Positions 25,293 to 37,808 of a stretch of DNA of 64,000 nucleotides are shown piece by piece. The position numbers and the translations under genes are program-made. The DNA lies in the NCBI GenBank assembly GCA_033980235.1, contig CM067072.1, positions 28,250,559 through 28,314,558 on the forward strand, in the 5' to 3' direction. The stretch's first letter is position 1; the number at the start of each line of letters is the position of its first letter. The notes beneath the pieces are model-generated. The model was not told the DNA's origin, made no database searches, and worked only from the letters and a program-made list of their open reading frames with translations. The DNA comes from Diadema setosum (lineage: Eukaryota > Echinodermata > Echinoidea > Diadematoida > Diadematidae).

Positions 25293-25452
25293 GGGCCCCA
25301 TTTCATAAAAAGTTGATATGATAGCAACTCTTGCTGGAATGGCAATTGTCATGGTAATGACAAGAATCCATCTTCCTTATTGGCTGTTGCTATGGGAAGT
25401 TGCCACTCCAGCAAGAGTTGCTATCCTAACATCTTTTATAGAAATGGGGCTC
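25293..25452. mobile_element. Small palindromic MITE with GGGCCCCATTTC ends
   Basis: About 160 bp from GGGCCCCATTTCATAAAA to TTTTATAGAAATGGGGCTC. The inner arms TAGCAACTCTTGCTGGA and TCCAGCAAGAGTTGCTA are perfect inverted repeats. It encodes nothing and can fold into a strong hairpin. It was inserted between the SINE and exon 4 of copy 3. Confidence 0.8.
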
Positions 25453-25545
25453 TGATCGCTGTGTGCGTGCGAGTCCACTGCTCGCTGTGTGCGAGTCCAT
25501 ATATGTAAAAGGCTAGGATATTGCCAAACATCGACGCGCTCATGA

Positions 25546-28500
25546 CTATCTCATGAGGAACTTCTCGATCGCTTCGTCCCCGGTGGGATCCTTGAACCTT
25601 TCCGCAGCCAGATTCCTCGTCACCTCGCTGGTCTGGTACCGGAAGTGCGGCTTTTCAGAGTCCAGCGCTTCCTCGACCACATCGACGACTTCGGACGCCT
25701 TCTGCGCCCCGCCGGCGGCCGTCAGCATCGTCTCCCTGCGCTTCGAGATCATCTTGTACATTTCGCGTGTTTCCTCGTCCACCCTCGGATCGTCCATCTG
25801 CTGGAGGAGAACGTCGCTCACATCTGGATTGGTCAGCACTTTGGTTTCGACAGGTCCCGGCTGCACGTTGCTTACCCTGCAATAATATCGTATTTAACGA
25901 AATAGTTGAACGAGAATGAGGGAGAGAGAAATACAGAGCGTATAAAAAAAAGGTAATCCAACTTTGGAGGGCTACCATTTCTTAATTGTCAGCTATGAAG
26001 AGCTCAATCTAGTTGCGAGGAAAGGGGGACTCTTCCTCTTTCCATTGATACCTAATTATGTTGATAATTATCATGCATGACTGGCCACATGAACTTTAAA
26101 GACAACAATGACAAATTGCACTTTTCCAAGTTTGCGTGTTATTGTTTGTTTGTTTTTAATTGTTCCATATTCCACATTTCAACAAATAAACAAACCATAA
26201 ACATAACAATACAAAAGCATGGATGAATTGTCAAGTACAGCATTTAAGACGATTTAACATGTGAAATATGAGGAATCTACATAGAAGCATTGCTTGTAGG
26301 GTGCAGATTCCCAGATGCTGATGTGAGATTAATTCTTACTTGATATTTACAATTGAAAGGAATGACAATTTGTGAATTGGGGAAATATAAACCTCGATGA
26401 ATTTAAAAAAAAAAAGACAAAAAAAAAAATGTCCGCGGCACAAAACTTCTGGAGAGTTGCGTGATCACCCGAGCGAGGTACAAGTGAGATACAGTGAACA
26501 ATAGCAGAAATACAAAATATGCGCAAAGAAGGCCCAGGAGATAATAAGAAATCGCGAGCGAGGCACATGTTACATATCGATAATGCAGGGCTCCACACTG
26601 ACTTTCATTTTTGGTGGCCCAAAGGCAAACATCCGACCTTTTTTGGTGGCCCGATCGGGCCACTAAATTCTTTATTTCTGAAATTTTGGTGGCCCGACGT
26701 GCGTTTTTGGTGGCCTCGGGCCACCGGGCCACCGTTAGTGTCGAGCCCTGGATAATGACAGAAATACGAAGTATGAACAAAGAATGTGAAGGAACAATGC
26801 ATGTCTCACTGCATGGATGAGATCTGTCAATGAAAGTTGCCAAATAGGCCAGCCTGTACGAATGTAGGTTTGTGTTTAGGGTTTGTGTTTAGATTTTTTC
26901 CTAACATTTTATGGTCCATAACCTTTAACGTGGCCTTTTGTGCGATAACTAAACTTGGTCGCTCCCACAGAGGCCAACCCACACAGTCCATTTTTCTCTG
27001 TTCATATTCAACACATAGCTCCTAGTGACAAACCATGTCTTGAATATGAAGTAAAATGGATTCAGTTATCGACAAAGTGGCCATGCTGCAGGTTATGAAC
27101 CATAAAACGTGAAACCTTATAAAAACACGAATCTGCAGTCATGCAGGCTGGCCTGATGATTGACCACTTTCATTGACACATCTCATCCATGCAGTGAGAC
27201 ATTCGTTGTTCCTTCACAATAACACGCAAACTTGGAAAAAGTGCAATTTGTCATTGTTGTCTTTAAGGTTCATGTGCTCAGTCATGCATGATGTTTGTCA
27301 ACTTAATTAGGTACCAATGGAAAGAGGAAGAGTTCCCCTTTCCTAGCAACCAACATTGCGCTCTTCAAAGCCGACAATTAATGGTAGCCCTCCAAAGTTG
27401 GATTACCACGCTCTGTATAGAGGGAGACATTCATGCAGACAGAGATGAAGCGAGAAAGGTAGGAAAGAGGGATTTCGAGAGGTAAGAGAAAGAAGACAAA
27501 GGAGAAAGAAAGAATGCGACAACACGGAAAAGTGGATATCCTACCTCACTTGTACAAAAACAGAAGAGTAAACAAGAACAGAGGTGTAATGTGTCTTTAC
27601 AATGCTTTATTACAATGTTTCGTTGATACAACGATGTATTATAATGCTTCGTTATGTTATACATTCTGTCCATTTTACAATGAACCGTTTACATTATTCT
27701 TTTGTCACCAAAAAGAGCGAAGTGTATGTCATGTGCCGTCGAAAAATGAAAATAGATTTGAGTTGCATTGAACTTACCATACTTTATCACTTCAATCACC
27801 CAAATGACGACCAATAAAGCAATACGACATTGATGAAGATAATGATTAGTTACGGTATGACAAACGTAGCAACGGCGCACCGCATAAGTTAATATAATAG
27901 TAGGGACAGACGACAGCAAAATACGGTGGGATTAAAAATTTCGTTCTCACCACACGTTGAATTGCCGCAGGGACATGGCCAAGCATTCAGAGAACCCTTC
28001 GAGTGCAAACTTGGACGACCCGTACATCTCGTAAAACATCACGCCTTCAGGGAAACAGAGACGACGAGAAAACAATATCACTTTTCACTATTATGAAATG
28101 TAAGATGATGCCCAGTAGGCTGGAACGTAAAGGATGTATCAACGGACTCGGAAGCGTATAAAAGGCCATAATACATTTCATTTCATTTCATTTCATTTCA
28201 TTTCATTTCTTTACTTATACAAATTATGTATAAAAACATGGCATGGAAAATTGGTTTTGTCACACATTCATCATAAACACATCTTGACAACAGATAAATA
28301 ACAAATTACATTACATTATAACATCGAATAAATACTCAAAATTTACAGGGAACTAAACACACAATCAAAACACAAACTATCATCGTATGGTGAACGTGCA
28401 AAAAAAAAAGATTATATATATATAAAGAATCAACTACTGAAAAAAAAAATATTATATAACCACAAATTCTAAGACACATTTCATTAAAAGATACTTTATA

Positions 28501-31500
28501 CAAACGATAACGATCCATAAATTAAGACACATATTGCACATAATTGCTCGCACCACACCCTCCCCCCCCCCCCAGCTAAAATCTGCTTCCTTTCACTGAT
28601 GCCCTGATATGCACAATCAACAACATAAAGACATTTCTGTTAGAACAGCCTGTTTTTAGAAGATCACTCAATTCTATTTCTAAAACATTGATAGCACAAT
28701 CAGGGGGAAGCTATTTAGTTGGTATTCGGTCCATTAGTTCTGAACAGTAGTGTGCTCTGCATTTTGAGTTGTGTTCTGATATTCTACGACGTTATTTGAG
28801 TGATAACTTTTCATAAAACTGTTCAGCTCCATGCATTGATATTGCATTGATTAAACCCTTAGTTCCTAGCTAGTTGAAATATTCGTCTTGAGCATTAGCT
28901 GTGTGTGCAAAACTCATAATCTACGATAAAATGTCATAATGAATGTCCGATACTATTTGAAGCGTTAAATATGTTTTTTTTTTATTTGTTTGTTTGTTTT
29001 AATCGAAATGTGGTTGACAGATCATTGTGTCACGAAAGTACTCATTTCTCTATCAAGGGTTGAAATCTTTCAATGTGTCGCACTTTGATACTACAACCGA
29101 AAGAGGTTTATAGGCACGAGAGCGCTCAGTTTAAAATGGACAGCACACTGTTCTTTACTCTCCGTGTCAAATGCATTTACTTGGGTTGCATTTCAGATGG
29201 ATTATGCTAGTGCCAGAGTCGAATTTTGGGCCTAACCTTGTTCTACCGTTTACCCGATGGTTTTTTTTTTGATAGTTTTTAGTTTTTTGTGGCCATTTTG
29301 GCGGTCATTTTGAATATCTTAAAATCCTCAAGATTGCAAGAGTTGTATCTTCCTGATTCTGATTCAGCACCCTCGAAATAGGGTAATACCATAGAAAAAA
29401 AAAAAAAAACATCGGGTGGACGGTAAAACAAGGTTCGGCCACTGGCACCCAGGTGACGCACCTCCCTTCATGGTTGAGGTAGGCACTTACAATGATATGA
29501 GGGAAGTGGTTTCCACGATTAACCATCAAAGGTCACACACTTGTTACTTATTCTTAAGCTGGCGACCCAACTGGGGCGCTACACTGCACGCTTGCACTTT
29601 CGCGACTGAGTGTACACGCTTGCACAGTCGCAGCTGCCAAGGATCATAAAACAACTCAGGATCACCAGGTTTCTAATCATGGAGGAGTCCTTAATTGCTT
29701 TGATAATTTTGGTATCGTTGCGTTTGATGATGGATGAGGGTATTTTAAGCTGAATATCTTTCTTTTTTTGTAAATTTCTTTACTGGGAAGGGGATAGAGA
29801 TGGGCTCGAAAAAAAAATGATAGAAAATTACCTCAGTAAAATCTGTTATTCACGCAGAATGTCTTTAGTACTTTCATCTTGACCGTACTTCATTCGAATT
29901 AATTGTTCTAATTATTGATATCATACAATATTATGGCAGGTTTAAATAAAAATTACTGCACTACAGCACGATTTCCTCTGTAAGACTAATGACGCATAGA
30001 ATATTAATACAAAGAATGAGGTTAATATCATGGCTTTCTTGGAGATAAAAATCATCCAAAGCAGTAAAACATTAAAGGACAAGTCCACCTTCATATACAT
30101 GTGGATTGTGTGAATGCAAGAATATTAGTAGAACAAATCAGTGAAAATTTGGGGGAAATCGGACAATCCGTTCAAAAGTTATGATTTTCTAAAGTATCTG
30201 CGCAGCCACTGCTGGATGAAAGACTACTACAGTGTATGATGTCATATGTGTACAACGATATAAAGAAAATAAAAAGAGAATTTCACAAAACTTAACTTTT
30301 TGAATAAAGTGCACGTTTCTTTGACTTGTTACTGACGTATGTTAAGGGAAATATTATTCCCCTTGCCTTCTGAAGGAGAGAAGTTGAGTGTTCTTTTGTT
30401 ATGCGAGAAAAGTGAAAATATGTTGAATTTTCTTTAGACTTTCTTTATATCGTTGTACTCATGTGACATCACAAGCTATAGTAATCTTCTCATCCATCCG
30501 TGACTGAGCAGAAACTTCAAAAATTCATAACTTTTGAACAGATTGTCCGATTTTCCTCAAACTCTCACTGATGTGTTCTACTAATTTTGCTGCATTCACA
30601 AAACCCACATGTCTATGAAGGTGGCCTTATCACCTGTTACATGAAAATGTCAAAGTCATTACACTTGCGTTTATTGAATATGCGTGGATGGCGTATATGC
30701 GGGTATACGGACAGAAAAATGAGGCGAATGTAGAATGAAGTGAGGTGACAATAGAAAAGGTCCAGTCGTATAGGGTTTTACTTCACAGATTTGAGAAAGA
30801 AAATTAGGGTATACATGTATTAGTAATATTCGCCACTTACGATGCGTGTTCTATAATATAGATTAAAAAGCTAGGCGACAGTAGAGAAATGTGAGGCAAA
30901 AGTATAGAGTGAGGTCTGGTCATTGTCTAATACAACTGTATAGGCCTACCGATGAAATTTGAATTGCAACATAAATATCTGTTACTAGAGTTGCAATCTA
31001 AACACCTTTAGCCTTATTTCATGTATTATGATGGGATTTAAGCGTGGGAAATGAGAACGTGTTATGATGTGATTTGAGCTTGGAAAATGAGAATATCTCG
31101 GTCTACGCTTATTTCTATGCGTAGTCTGTTGTATAGATTAAAAAAATATGAGAGAAAAAATATAACTGTTATTCTCATTTTCAAAAGCACATCACAACAT
31201 CAATAATATAATCAAGGCCGCAGGTGTTTAGTTTGTAACTCAAGACAACCAGATATTAGTGCTAGAAATAGAAAAGAAATCATAGATAAATCCAATAGCG
31301 ACCAGACCCGACTCTATACGGACGCCTCGTTTTTTAATCTATATACAACACACATTGACACACGACACATGGAAAGAATAATATATACCAAAATATTCTC
31401 ATTACCCACGCTCAGATCACATCACAACGCAGAGGTAAAGGCTGTATAGCTGTTTAGATTGTAACTCTATTTTGTCATGTACCAGATATTTATGCTAGAA

Positions 31501-34500
31501 ATCAAATTTCATAGATAAATCCACTAATGACCTGACATCACTGTATATGCTTTTGTCTCACATCACTCGGCCGTCGCATCAGTTTAGTTTTGTTTTTTTT
31601 TTTTCGTTTTTGTTACTGTTCTGATCGAGAATTATCTCCACGAAAATCACATTAACCTCTTTCTTCGTATTCATATTTTATGCTCCCTAAGTCTTGTTCA
31701 TGAAATTATGCTTTGACAATTATTTCCCTTTATACACGTACCTGCCATAAAATATCATTAATTACAACAATAGATTCTGATGAAGTATGGTTAAGATGAA
31801 CTTCCACATGTAGTAAAAACATTTTACGTAAATAGCAGATTTCAACTTAATGGTGTATTTTTCGATCTTTCTTTTTCGAACCCATCTCTATCCCCAATAA
31901 ACAAATAAAAAGAAAAGTATTCAACTGAAAATATCCCTCATCTCCTTCAAAAAGAACGATACCAAAATGATCGAACAAATTAAGTACTACTAATATGATC
32001 AAACTTGGCGATCATTGTTCTTGGCAGTTGCGACCGTGCAAGCATTTACACTCGGTCGGAATCATGCAAGCTTGCTTACGCGACCCACTCATACATCAGT
32101 GGGAGATGGGAACCGCCCTTTCACGCATATTCATTATTGTTCCGCCAGTTGCGGCGCCAGCTTGTGAATAATATTGGTAACCTTTAGTGGCTATAATCGT
32201 GGGAACAACTTCTCCCGAAGCATTGTCGCCTCATAAGTGCTTACCCTATGACCCTATGTGGAGGACCCTGTAACCCTGTATGTGTTGAAGTTATCAGGCC
32301 AGTGATGTGAATCGTGTACTCCTGATCTTGTAGCCTTCGCTTAAGTCCCAGATATTTATTTCGTGAATAAAACAAACAAAATGATGGTCCACAGCATTTG
32401 TATAGCGCCAAATATCTGTTGTAGAAACATTCAAAGGCGCAGAATCCTCCAAGAGTGTTAGCAATTGAATGCCTGATGTAAAGACTCAGCAATATAGTTT
32501 AAACCCGCGCCCTATTACGCTCGAAACTAAATACACAAGGAAATGTTTGTTTTGTTTTGTTTTGTTTTTTTTTTAAATAAGATAACTATTGTTTAAAAGC
32601 CAAAAATATTACTTGAACGTAGATTGCCATCAGTACAGTGCGTGCGCGCGCTGGCCCTTCACTTTTAGACGTCCCATCAGTACGCAACCGTATGTCCTAT
32701 GAGCACTCTAGTGCGTACAACCTCTTTGCTACAACCCCAAAGTCAAATTTTAGGGTTGATAAGTCACACTGTCTCATGCTCGATATCACAACAGTGTGCC
32801 TTACAATGTGTCGTCACCACTGTAAATACATTATTCTAACGCTCTCGAAAGGTTTCTCACCCATAAATCCTGCCACTGACGATATGTTAATGATCCGGCC
32901 CGACCTCCGCCGCTTCATGTGTGGAATCACTTCCTGGGTCATCCGAATGACCCCGAAGAAATTGATGTCGAACATCCTCTTGAAGGTAGAAATGCTCGTC
33001 ACATCGGCGATACAAGGGCCGGCAATGCCAGCGTTATTCACTGAAAGAATTGGGGGAAAAATAATAGTAAATGCCACTCAACGGAAATGTTACTCAGTAT
33101 CCAAGTTGACCTTGTTGACATAAGTGAGGATCAATCTACCATAGAAATATGATATAGTTTTCAAATTGCTCAGTTTCTGCTTAAAGGTATTAGCCCACAT
33201 TTGTAAACCTGCAGCAATTGGTCTCATAGTTAGCATGGAGTTTGGGTATGATTGCAGTAACACCTGTGCAAAATTTCGTTCCAATTAGTCCATTACTTTC
33301 ATAAAAATAAATGAAAATGCACCGTAATCCGTATGCATGCGTATAACGCTCGCTAGCTCCGGCCCACGTACGTGTTACATGTACAATGTACGTAGCTATA
33401 GCCCGCGCTCGTAATTCGATTTTGGGTCGGGTTGACCCGGTTTGAAAATTGATTTTAAAACGATGATTTTCTCTCTTTTATCGAATGGTATAGACAAAGA
33501 GCGACAGGTGAGGTATGTTACTGTTATAACTTGTACTTGAAGTCATATTGGACCTGTTTTTATGCAGTTTTGATTTTCGTGGGTTTGCAAATGTGGGCTA
33601 GTACCTTTAAACTTAATGGTGATACTGGATACAATCACACTAGAAAACAAAAGACGATTACGTCATTGAAACCCTCCTGTAAGCGCGTACATCACAATAA
33701 AAATGAAATCATTCTTTCCATCAATGATTTGTAAATTTCGACCATGACATTGATAAACAAGAAAAACAAAAACATAAAGATTATCATTGCCAAATCTTTA
33801 TCATCATTTAAGAAGTTGGTATTACCAATAATTTCTTCCTCTTGAATACGAATTATTTCTCACTAAAATCTGTTTTTCATATGCATTTTTTTTTTTTTGT
33901 AATGTCGTTTTCAATTTAAAGACCCGGTGGCATGGCGACAAGTTAGTAATGGAGTGGAAGGCTGGTCCAGCTCGGATACATTCGAGAATCCCCGTCACAA
34001 ATTGTGTATAGGTTTATCACTGATCTCTGTGTAAGCACACACAGAGCCGAACAATCCCGACTGAAGTCGACTGTTCCCGATGAGCGTACGCCATACATGG
34101 TTTTGGTATGTACCCCGGTATAGGCAGTGAATGAATCGGGCCACCCTTGAATCCACATGCTCTAGGGTCTTTAAAGGAATGGTATAGTACTGGTTGCGGT
34201 GAGGATTCAGCTTTGAACTTTTTGCAAGATACTTAGAAGCCGCTGTACAAAATGCTAAAGAGTATCCAATTTTAAGAGGAATTCAAAGTTTATTTGATGA
34301 GAATCGTTTTTTAAATGGCTGAGATGTTCAAAAACCTAGTAAAACAAAGCGATCCAAATAAAAGGTGGGTCCCATCTTTTATAAGAATTGCTTTGTTTTG
34401 GATATCTCAGCCATTTCAAAACCAATTCTTATCAAATAAACTTTGAATTCTTCTTAAAATTATATGTTCTTTCATATTTCATAAGAGGTTTCTCATTATT

Positions 34501-34973
34501 TAAAAAAAAAAAAATCATCATCAAAAAACGTTGGAAACCTGAAGCCCAATCTCAATGGAAACTATACCATCCCTTTAAGTTGGCAATGATCTGTCAATCA
34601 AAGGAGTATTCAAGTTCCATTTTGTATCAATTTGCCTGCTGATCACTAAAAGTGATTATTGTCAACACTCTGTGTACAAACGCAGGGCACAGTTTTCATA
34701 TGACATACCTAATACATCTATTTGTCCATGGGTATCCAAGATATGAGAGACCGTTTCCACGATCGTTTCTTCCTTTGTGACGTCAAGCTCTCGGATGAAC
34801 AGGGTTTTATTGAGGGCGTTCCCTGCCGCCGCTTCCAGTTCGCCTTTCTTGGACATGTTCCTCATGGTCGCGTAGACGATCAGCGGGTCCATGGCGCGCT
34901 GGGCCAGTCGTACAGCCGTCTCCAAGCCGATACCGGAAGAGCAGCCAGTAACGAGCGCTACTCGAGACGCCAT
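25546..34973 (-). CDS. Short-chain dehydrogenase (retinol dehydrogenase 8 / 17-beta-HSD1-like), copy 3
   Basis: Four coding exons: 34973-34709, 33040-32861, 28044-27951, 25876-25546 (265, 180, 94 and 331 nt). They join in frame to 289 residues and TAG. The exon pattern, phases and GT-AG sites are the same as in copies 1 and 2. TGCSSGIG, NNAG, catalytic Asn115, Ser143, Tyr156 and Lys160 are conserved. The protein differs in the cofactor helix (GLETAVRLAQRAMDP), around the catalytic Ser (NISSVAGFMG) and at the C-terminus (DEAIEKFLMR). Introns 2 (4.8 kb) and 3 (2.1 kb) have been expanded by a foldback element, a large palindrome and MITEs. The coding exons remain clean, which suggests selection. 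The SDR class is certain; the substrate is inferred. Confidence 0.92.
25932..27424. mobile_element. Large interrupted palindrome in intron 3 of copy 3
   Basis: The left arm 25932-26145 (TACAGAGCGT, AACTTTGGAGGGCTACCAT, GGCCACATGAACTTTAAAGA) matches the reverse complement of about 27216-27424. Inner arms continue at 26788-27000 and 27030-27210: CTCACTGCATGGATGAGAT against ATCTCATCCATGCAGTGAG, and TTTTATGGTCCATAACC against GGTTATGAACCATAAAA. The centre is near 27010. The left arm is split by about 640 bp of unrelated DNA (26146-26787) that holds a hAT-like MITE. This is a foldback element or a local inverted duplication. Confidence 0.75.
26586..26750. mobile_element. hAT-like MITE with TSD, GGTGGCCC-rich
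   Basis: The termini CAGGGCTCCACACTGAC and GTTAGTGTCGAGCCCTG are inverted repeats. They are flanked by the direct repeat GATAATG (26579-26585 and 26751-26757). CAGGG...CCCTG ends with a 7-8 bp target duplication are typical of hAT elements. The interior repeats TTTTGGTGGCCC and the palindrome GGCCCGATCGGGCC. A truncated relative lies at 40860-41025. Open frames here are by-products of the repeat. Confidence 0.75.
28060..29478. other. Intron 2 of copy 3, unassigned part
   Basis: Contains a (CATTT)n array at about 28173-28209, a C-run at 28563-28574 and A/T-rich DNA. No coding content or family is recognised. Confidence 0.5.
29479..32245. mobile_element. 2.8-kb foldback structure in intron 2 of copy 3
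   Basis: The left arm, about 29479-30070, pairs with the right arm, about 31600-32245. Pairs include TTTCCACGATTAACCAT against the reverse complement of GGCTATAATCGTGGGAA, TAATTTTGGTATCGTT against AACGATACCAAAATGATC, GGATAGAGATGGGCTCG against CGAACCCATCTCTATCC, and ATTATGGCAGGT against ACCTGCCATAAAAT. The loop holds a MITE (30072-30635) and a cluster of short units in both orientations (30940-31120, 31175-31275, 31395-31530) sharing TTGCAATCTAAACACCT-type words. It is noncoding. Confidence 0.7.
30072..30635. mobile_element. Palindromic MITE, family II (TTAAAGGACAAGTCCACC)
   Basis: The left terminus TTAAAGGACAAGTCCACCTT matches the reverse complement of ATGAAGGTGGCCTTATCACC at the right. The inner arms match too: CAATCCGTTCAAAAGTTATG against CATAACTTTTGAACAGATTG, and TACAACGATATAAAGAAA against TTTCTTTATATCGTTGTA. 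The right TTAA has been lost. Confidence 0.7.
33181..33610. mobile_element. TTAA-flanked MITE, family III, in intron 1 of copy 3
   Basis: About 430 bp from TTAAAGGTATTAGCCCACAT to ATGTGGGCTAGTACCTTTAA, with inverted termini of about 23 bp and TTAA at both ends. The middle is GC-richer than its surroundings (around 33340-33430). Confidence 0.8.
34171..34578. mobile_element. TTAA-flanked palindromic MITE, family I, in intron 1 of copy 3
   Basis: About 408 bp from TTAAAGGAATGGTATAGTAC to ACTATACCATCCCTTTAA, with the family centre GGTGGGTCCCATC. It lies less than 150 bp from the exon 1 donor of copy 3. Confidence 0.8.
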
Positions 34974-34999
34974 GATTCTGACAAAACAAGATTAAAAAT

Positions 35000-35113
35000 A
35001 ATAATAATAATGTTAGTAACAAGAACAACAACAACAATAGTAGTAGTAATATAATAGTAGTAGTAGTAATGATGATGATAATAATAATAATAATAATCAT
35101 CATCATTATCATC

Positions 35114-35145
<32 letters not shown>

Positions 35146-35165
35146 CATTATTATTACTATTATAA

Positions 35166-35232
<67 letters not shown>

Positions 35233-35480
35233 CATCATTACTATTATAATAAGATCTTCTTTATTCAGGGTAGCCTCTGCAGAGTGCTGCCACTGCTCTA
35301 TCAGAGGGCCCTGCCATTATCATTACCCTAGCGTTGCCAGGTACCCATTTGTACACCTGGATCGTGAGGGACATGGTGGGTAAAAACATCTCGTCCTAGG
35401 ACGTATGCACTGGGCGGGAATCGAACTCGGGTTCTCCGACTGGGAGTCCGGAGTCTTATCCACTATGCAACAGCGCCCCC
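35000..35480 (-). repeat. Complete tRNA-derived SINE with (ATT)n tail
   Basis: On the minus strand the head begins GGGGGGCGCTGTTGCATAGT near 35480, with A-box-like TAGTGGATAAGAC and B box GAGTTCGATTCCC near 35428-35416. The body contains GGTACCTGGCAACGCTAGGG and GCAGAGGCTACCCTGAATAA. It ends in a long ATT/ATC-rich tail down to about 35000. The predicted Met/Ile-rich frames over the tail are not genes. It lies in the leader intron of copy 3. Confidence 0.8.
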
Positions 35481-35489
35481 CATTAATCT

Positions 35490-37083
35490 TGATCTAACTT
35501 CAAAGGTCCAAAGGTTGCGGAATCTTCTCTCTGATAAAGGTTTTTATGGGCAGATACAGAGGGGAAATGGGATTACATCACACTTTTTCAAATACATGCC
35601 AAAGTAAAATAAACTTTACATCAGTGATGACTCCCTTTTGACCCGTGGTTGACTTCTTTGACAACGGCTAATAAAAATAACATTTCAGATCCCAGAGGCA
35701 GGATTGTCGAAGGTATACATAATTCGACATCGACATTAGCACGCCACTGAAAACATTGTAACTTTAGCCTGACAGTCGAAAGAAGTGGTAGCTCATATTA
35801 TTACTGGTACTTCCGGATTGATGCATGAGTTTGCCGTGACGACACAAGTTAGTTACAGCCGCGACAGCCACCAACTGATATCTGCTGCAAAACTGTTACT
35901 CGGCGCAACCGGGGTGTTGCATAATACATATAGGTTCTAACAGCTCGGCCCCGGAAGTGGCACCAGAAAAAGCTGTTTGCTCGTTAGTAGATATCGATTG
36001 GGAGCCGATTGGAAGTTGTACCAGAGGCTTTCATTGCGGGGAAGACCTTTTTTTGTTTTGTTTTGTTTTGTTTTGTTATGATTTTTTTTCTTTTTCTACA
36101 CTTTTCTTTTTTGCTTGCTTGCTTGCTTATTACCCGATGACACCCGAAAGTGGCACTTTTAAAAACGTGGCGCCGGCCGTGTACTGTACAACTTATATAA
36201 TGACTATCTAAAGCAAAAAATTTTCAGTCATACCGGCACAACTATTATGGCCCATACTGCCATTTTTTCCATTTTCACTTGAAGATTGCTCATTACCTGC
36301 CTCAGATCAACAACAACGTCTCAGATAAACGCACTGCTGTAACTATATACCTCAGTAACACAACACTATACCATGCAGTTTCTAACCTACCAGCGCTCGT
36401 TATTTGTTCTATACAATTAATATCTCTATACAGTACATACCACCATTATGCGAGTAGTAATACTAGACGATCATAAATTATTCCCTTTACCTACAAGGAA
36501 AATTAACCCAAGCACGTGTGAACTCAGTGATAGCAGCAAAATTAGTGAAACACAACGTCCAAAGTGAAATTTGAGGAAACGCTAGCCCGCCCGCATCCAT
36601 CTTACCCGTAATACAGTGAAATAGAAACTACACAACACTCTTTATCGGTATAGATAGAGTTCGTTTCCGCTTGGATGTGGGTTCAACATTGCAAAAATCA
36701 GCTTTATCCACAAGGGCCTGCCAATTTACTCAAAATTAGTTATTCTCTCTGAGAAGGGGTAACTACATTGCCACATGTGAGCGTCAAAACGTAGGTCTAC
36801 CACCTGTGATGGTTGTAATAATATATACTGCGGAATATATACTGCAAGCATTATATATCAAATGATTATTTCCTTCTCTCACTTCTCTTTCTTACCTCCG
36901 CTTGTGACAGATAGAATATATTGCGAGCATACACATTATAAGATTCTTTCCTTCTCATTTCACGCTCTCCTTCGGTTGTATTAGATGGAATATATTGCAA
37001 GCATATAAACATTATTCCTTCTTTTTTCTCTTTCTCTCTCTCTCTCCCTTGCGTCTCTCCAAATCCATGATCTCATCTTTTTC
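35490..37083. other. Leader intron of copy 3, unassigned
   Basis: No gene recognised. It holds (TTTTG)n near 36054-36078, (GCTT)n near 36112-36128 and a loose approximately 80-bp repeat of GGAATATATTGCAAGCAT at about 36832, 36914 and 36988. Confidence 0.5.
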
Positions 37084-37808
37084 TCATGTTTATCCTCTTA
37101 ATTCCTTTGTATGTACCTATATCCATAATGGTTGTATGATGTATTGTTTGTAAATAAGTAATTTTACACTTTCATTCATCATCTTCAGTACACAACTATA
37201 TAACATCGCTATGAAGGTTTTAGGTGGGGCAATAAAAACACGACTTCCACGTAGAACGTTGTGCGTTATATGACATTTTTCTCATAATCACTCTCACATG
37301 ATCAAGGAAACTAACACCAAACTTAATTCATGTTTATCCTTTTAATTCATTTGTATGTACCTATCCATAACAGTTGTATGATCTATATATTTGTAATTTT
37401 TTTTTCATTCATCATCTTCAGTACACAACTACACAGTATAACATCGCTATCAAGGTTTTAGGTGGGACAATAAAAACACGACTTCCACGTAGAACGTTGT
37501 GCGTTATATGACATTTTTCTCATAATCACTCTCACATGATCAAGGAAACTAACACCAAACTCAATTCATGTTTATCCTTTTTATTCATTTGTATGTACCT
37601 ATCCACAATGGTTGTATGATGTATTTTGTAAATAATAATTTACACTTTCATTCATCATCTTCAGTACACAACTACTAGTATATAACATCGCTATCAAGGT
37701 TTTAGGTGGGACAATAAAAACACGACTTCCACGTAGAACGTTGTGTGTTATATGACATTTTTCTCATAATCACTCTCACGTGATCACGGAAACTAACACC
37801 AAACTTGA
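37084..37808. repeat. Three tandem copies of a ~240-bp unit
   Basis: TCATGTTTATCC starts units at 37084, 37328 and 37566 (periods 244 and 238). Each unit contains CATTCATCATCTTCAGTACA, GGTTTTAGGTGGG.CAATAA, ACGACTTCCACGTAGAACGT and ACTCTCACATGATCAAGG. Copies are over 90% alike by eye. No open frame is conserved. Confidence 0.85.

Noticed and set aside
26403..26843. Open frames with repeated Trp-Trp-Pro or Gly-His-Gln phrases
   Set aside because: They come from GGTGGCCC repeats within a hAT-like MITE and occur in several frames and on both strands.
34807..35383. Ile/Met-rich open frames on both strands
   Set aside because: They are translations of the ATT/ATC-rich SINE tail and have no protein character.
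35400..35480. Functional tRNA gene
   Set aside because: A- and B-box-like sequences are present, but there is no paired acceptor stem, and a SINE body and tail follow directly. The same holds for the other tRNA-like heads.
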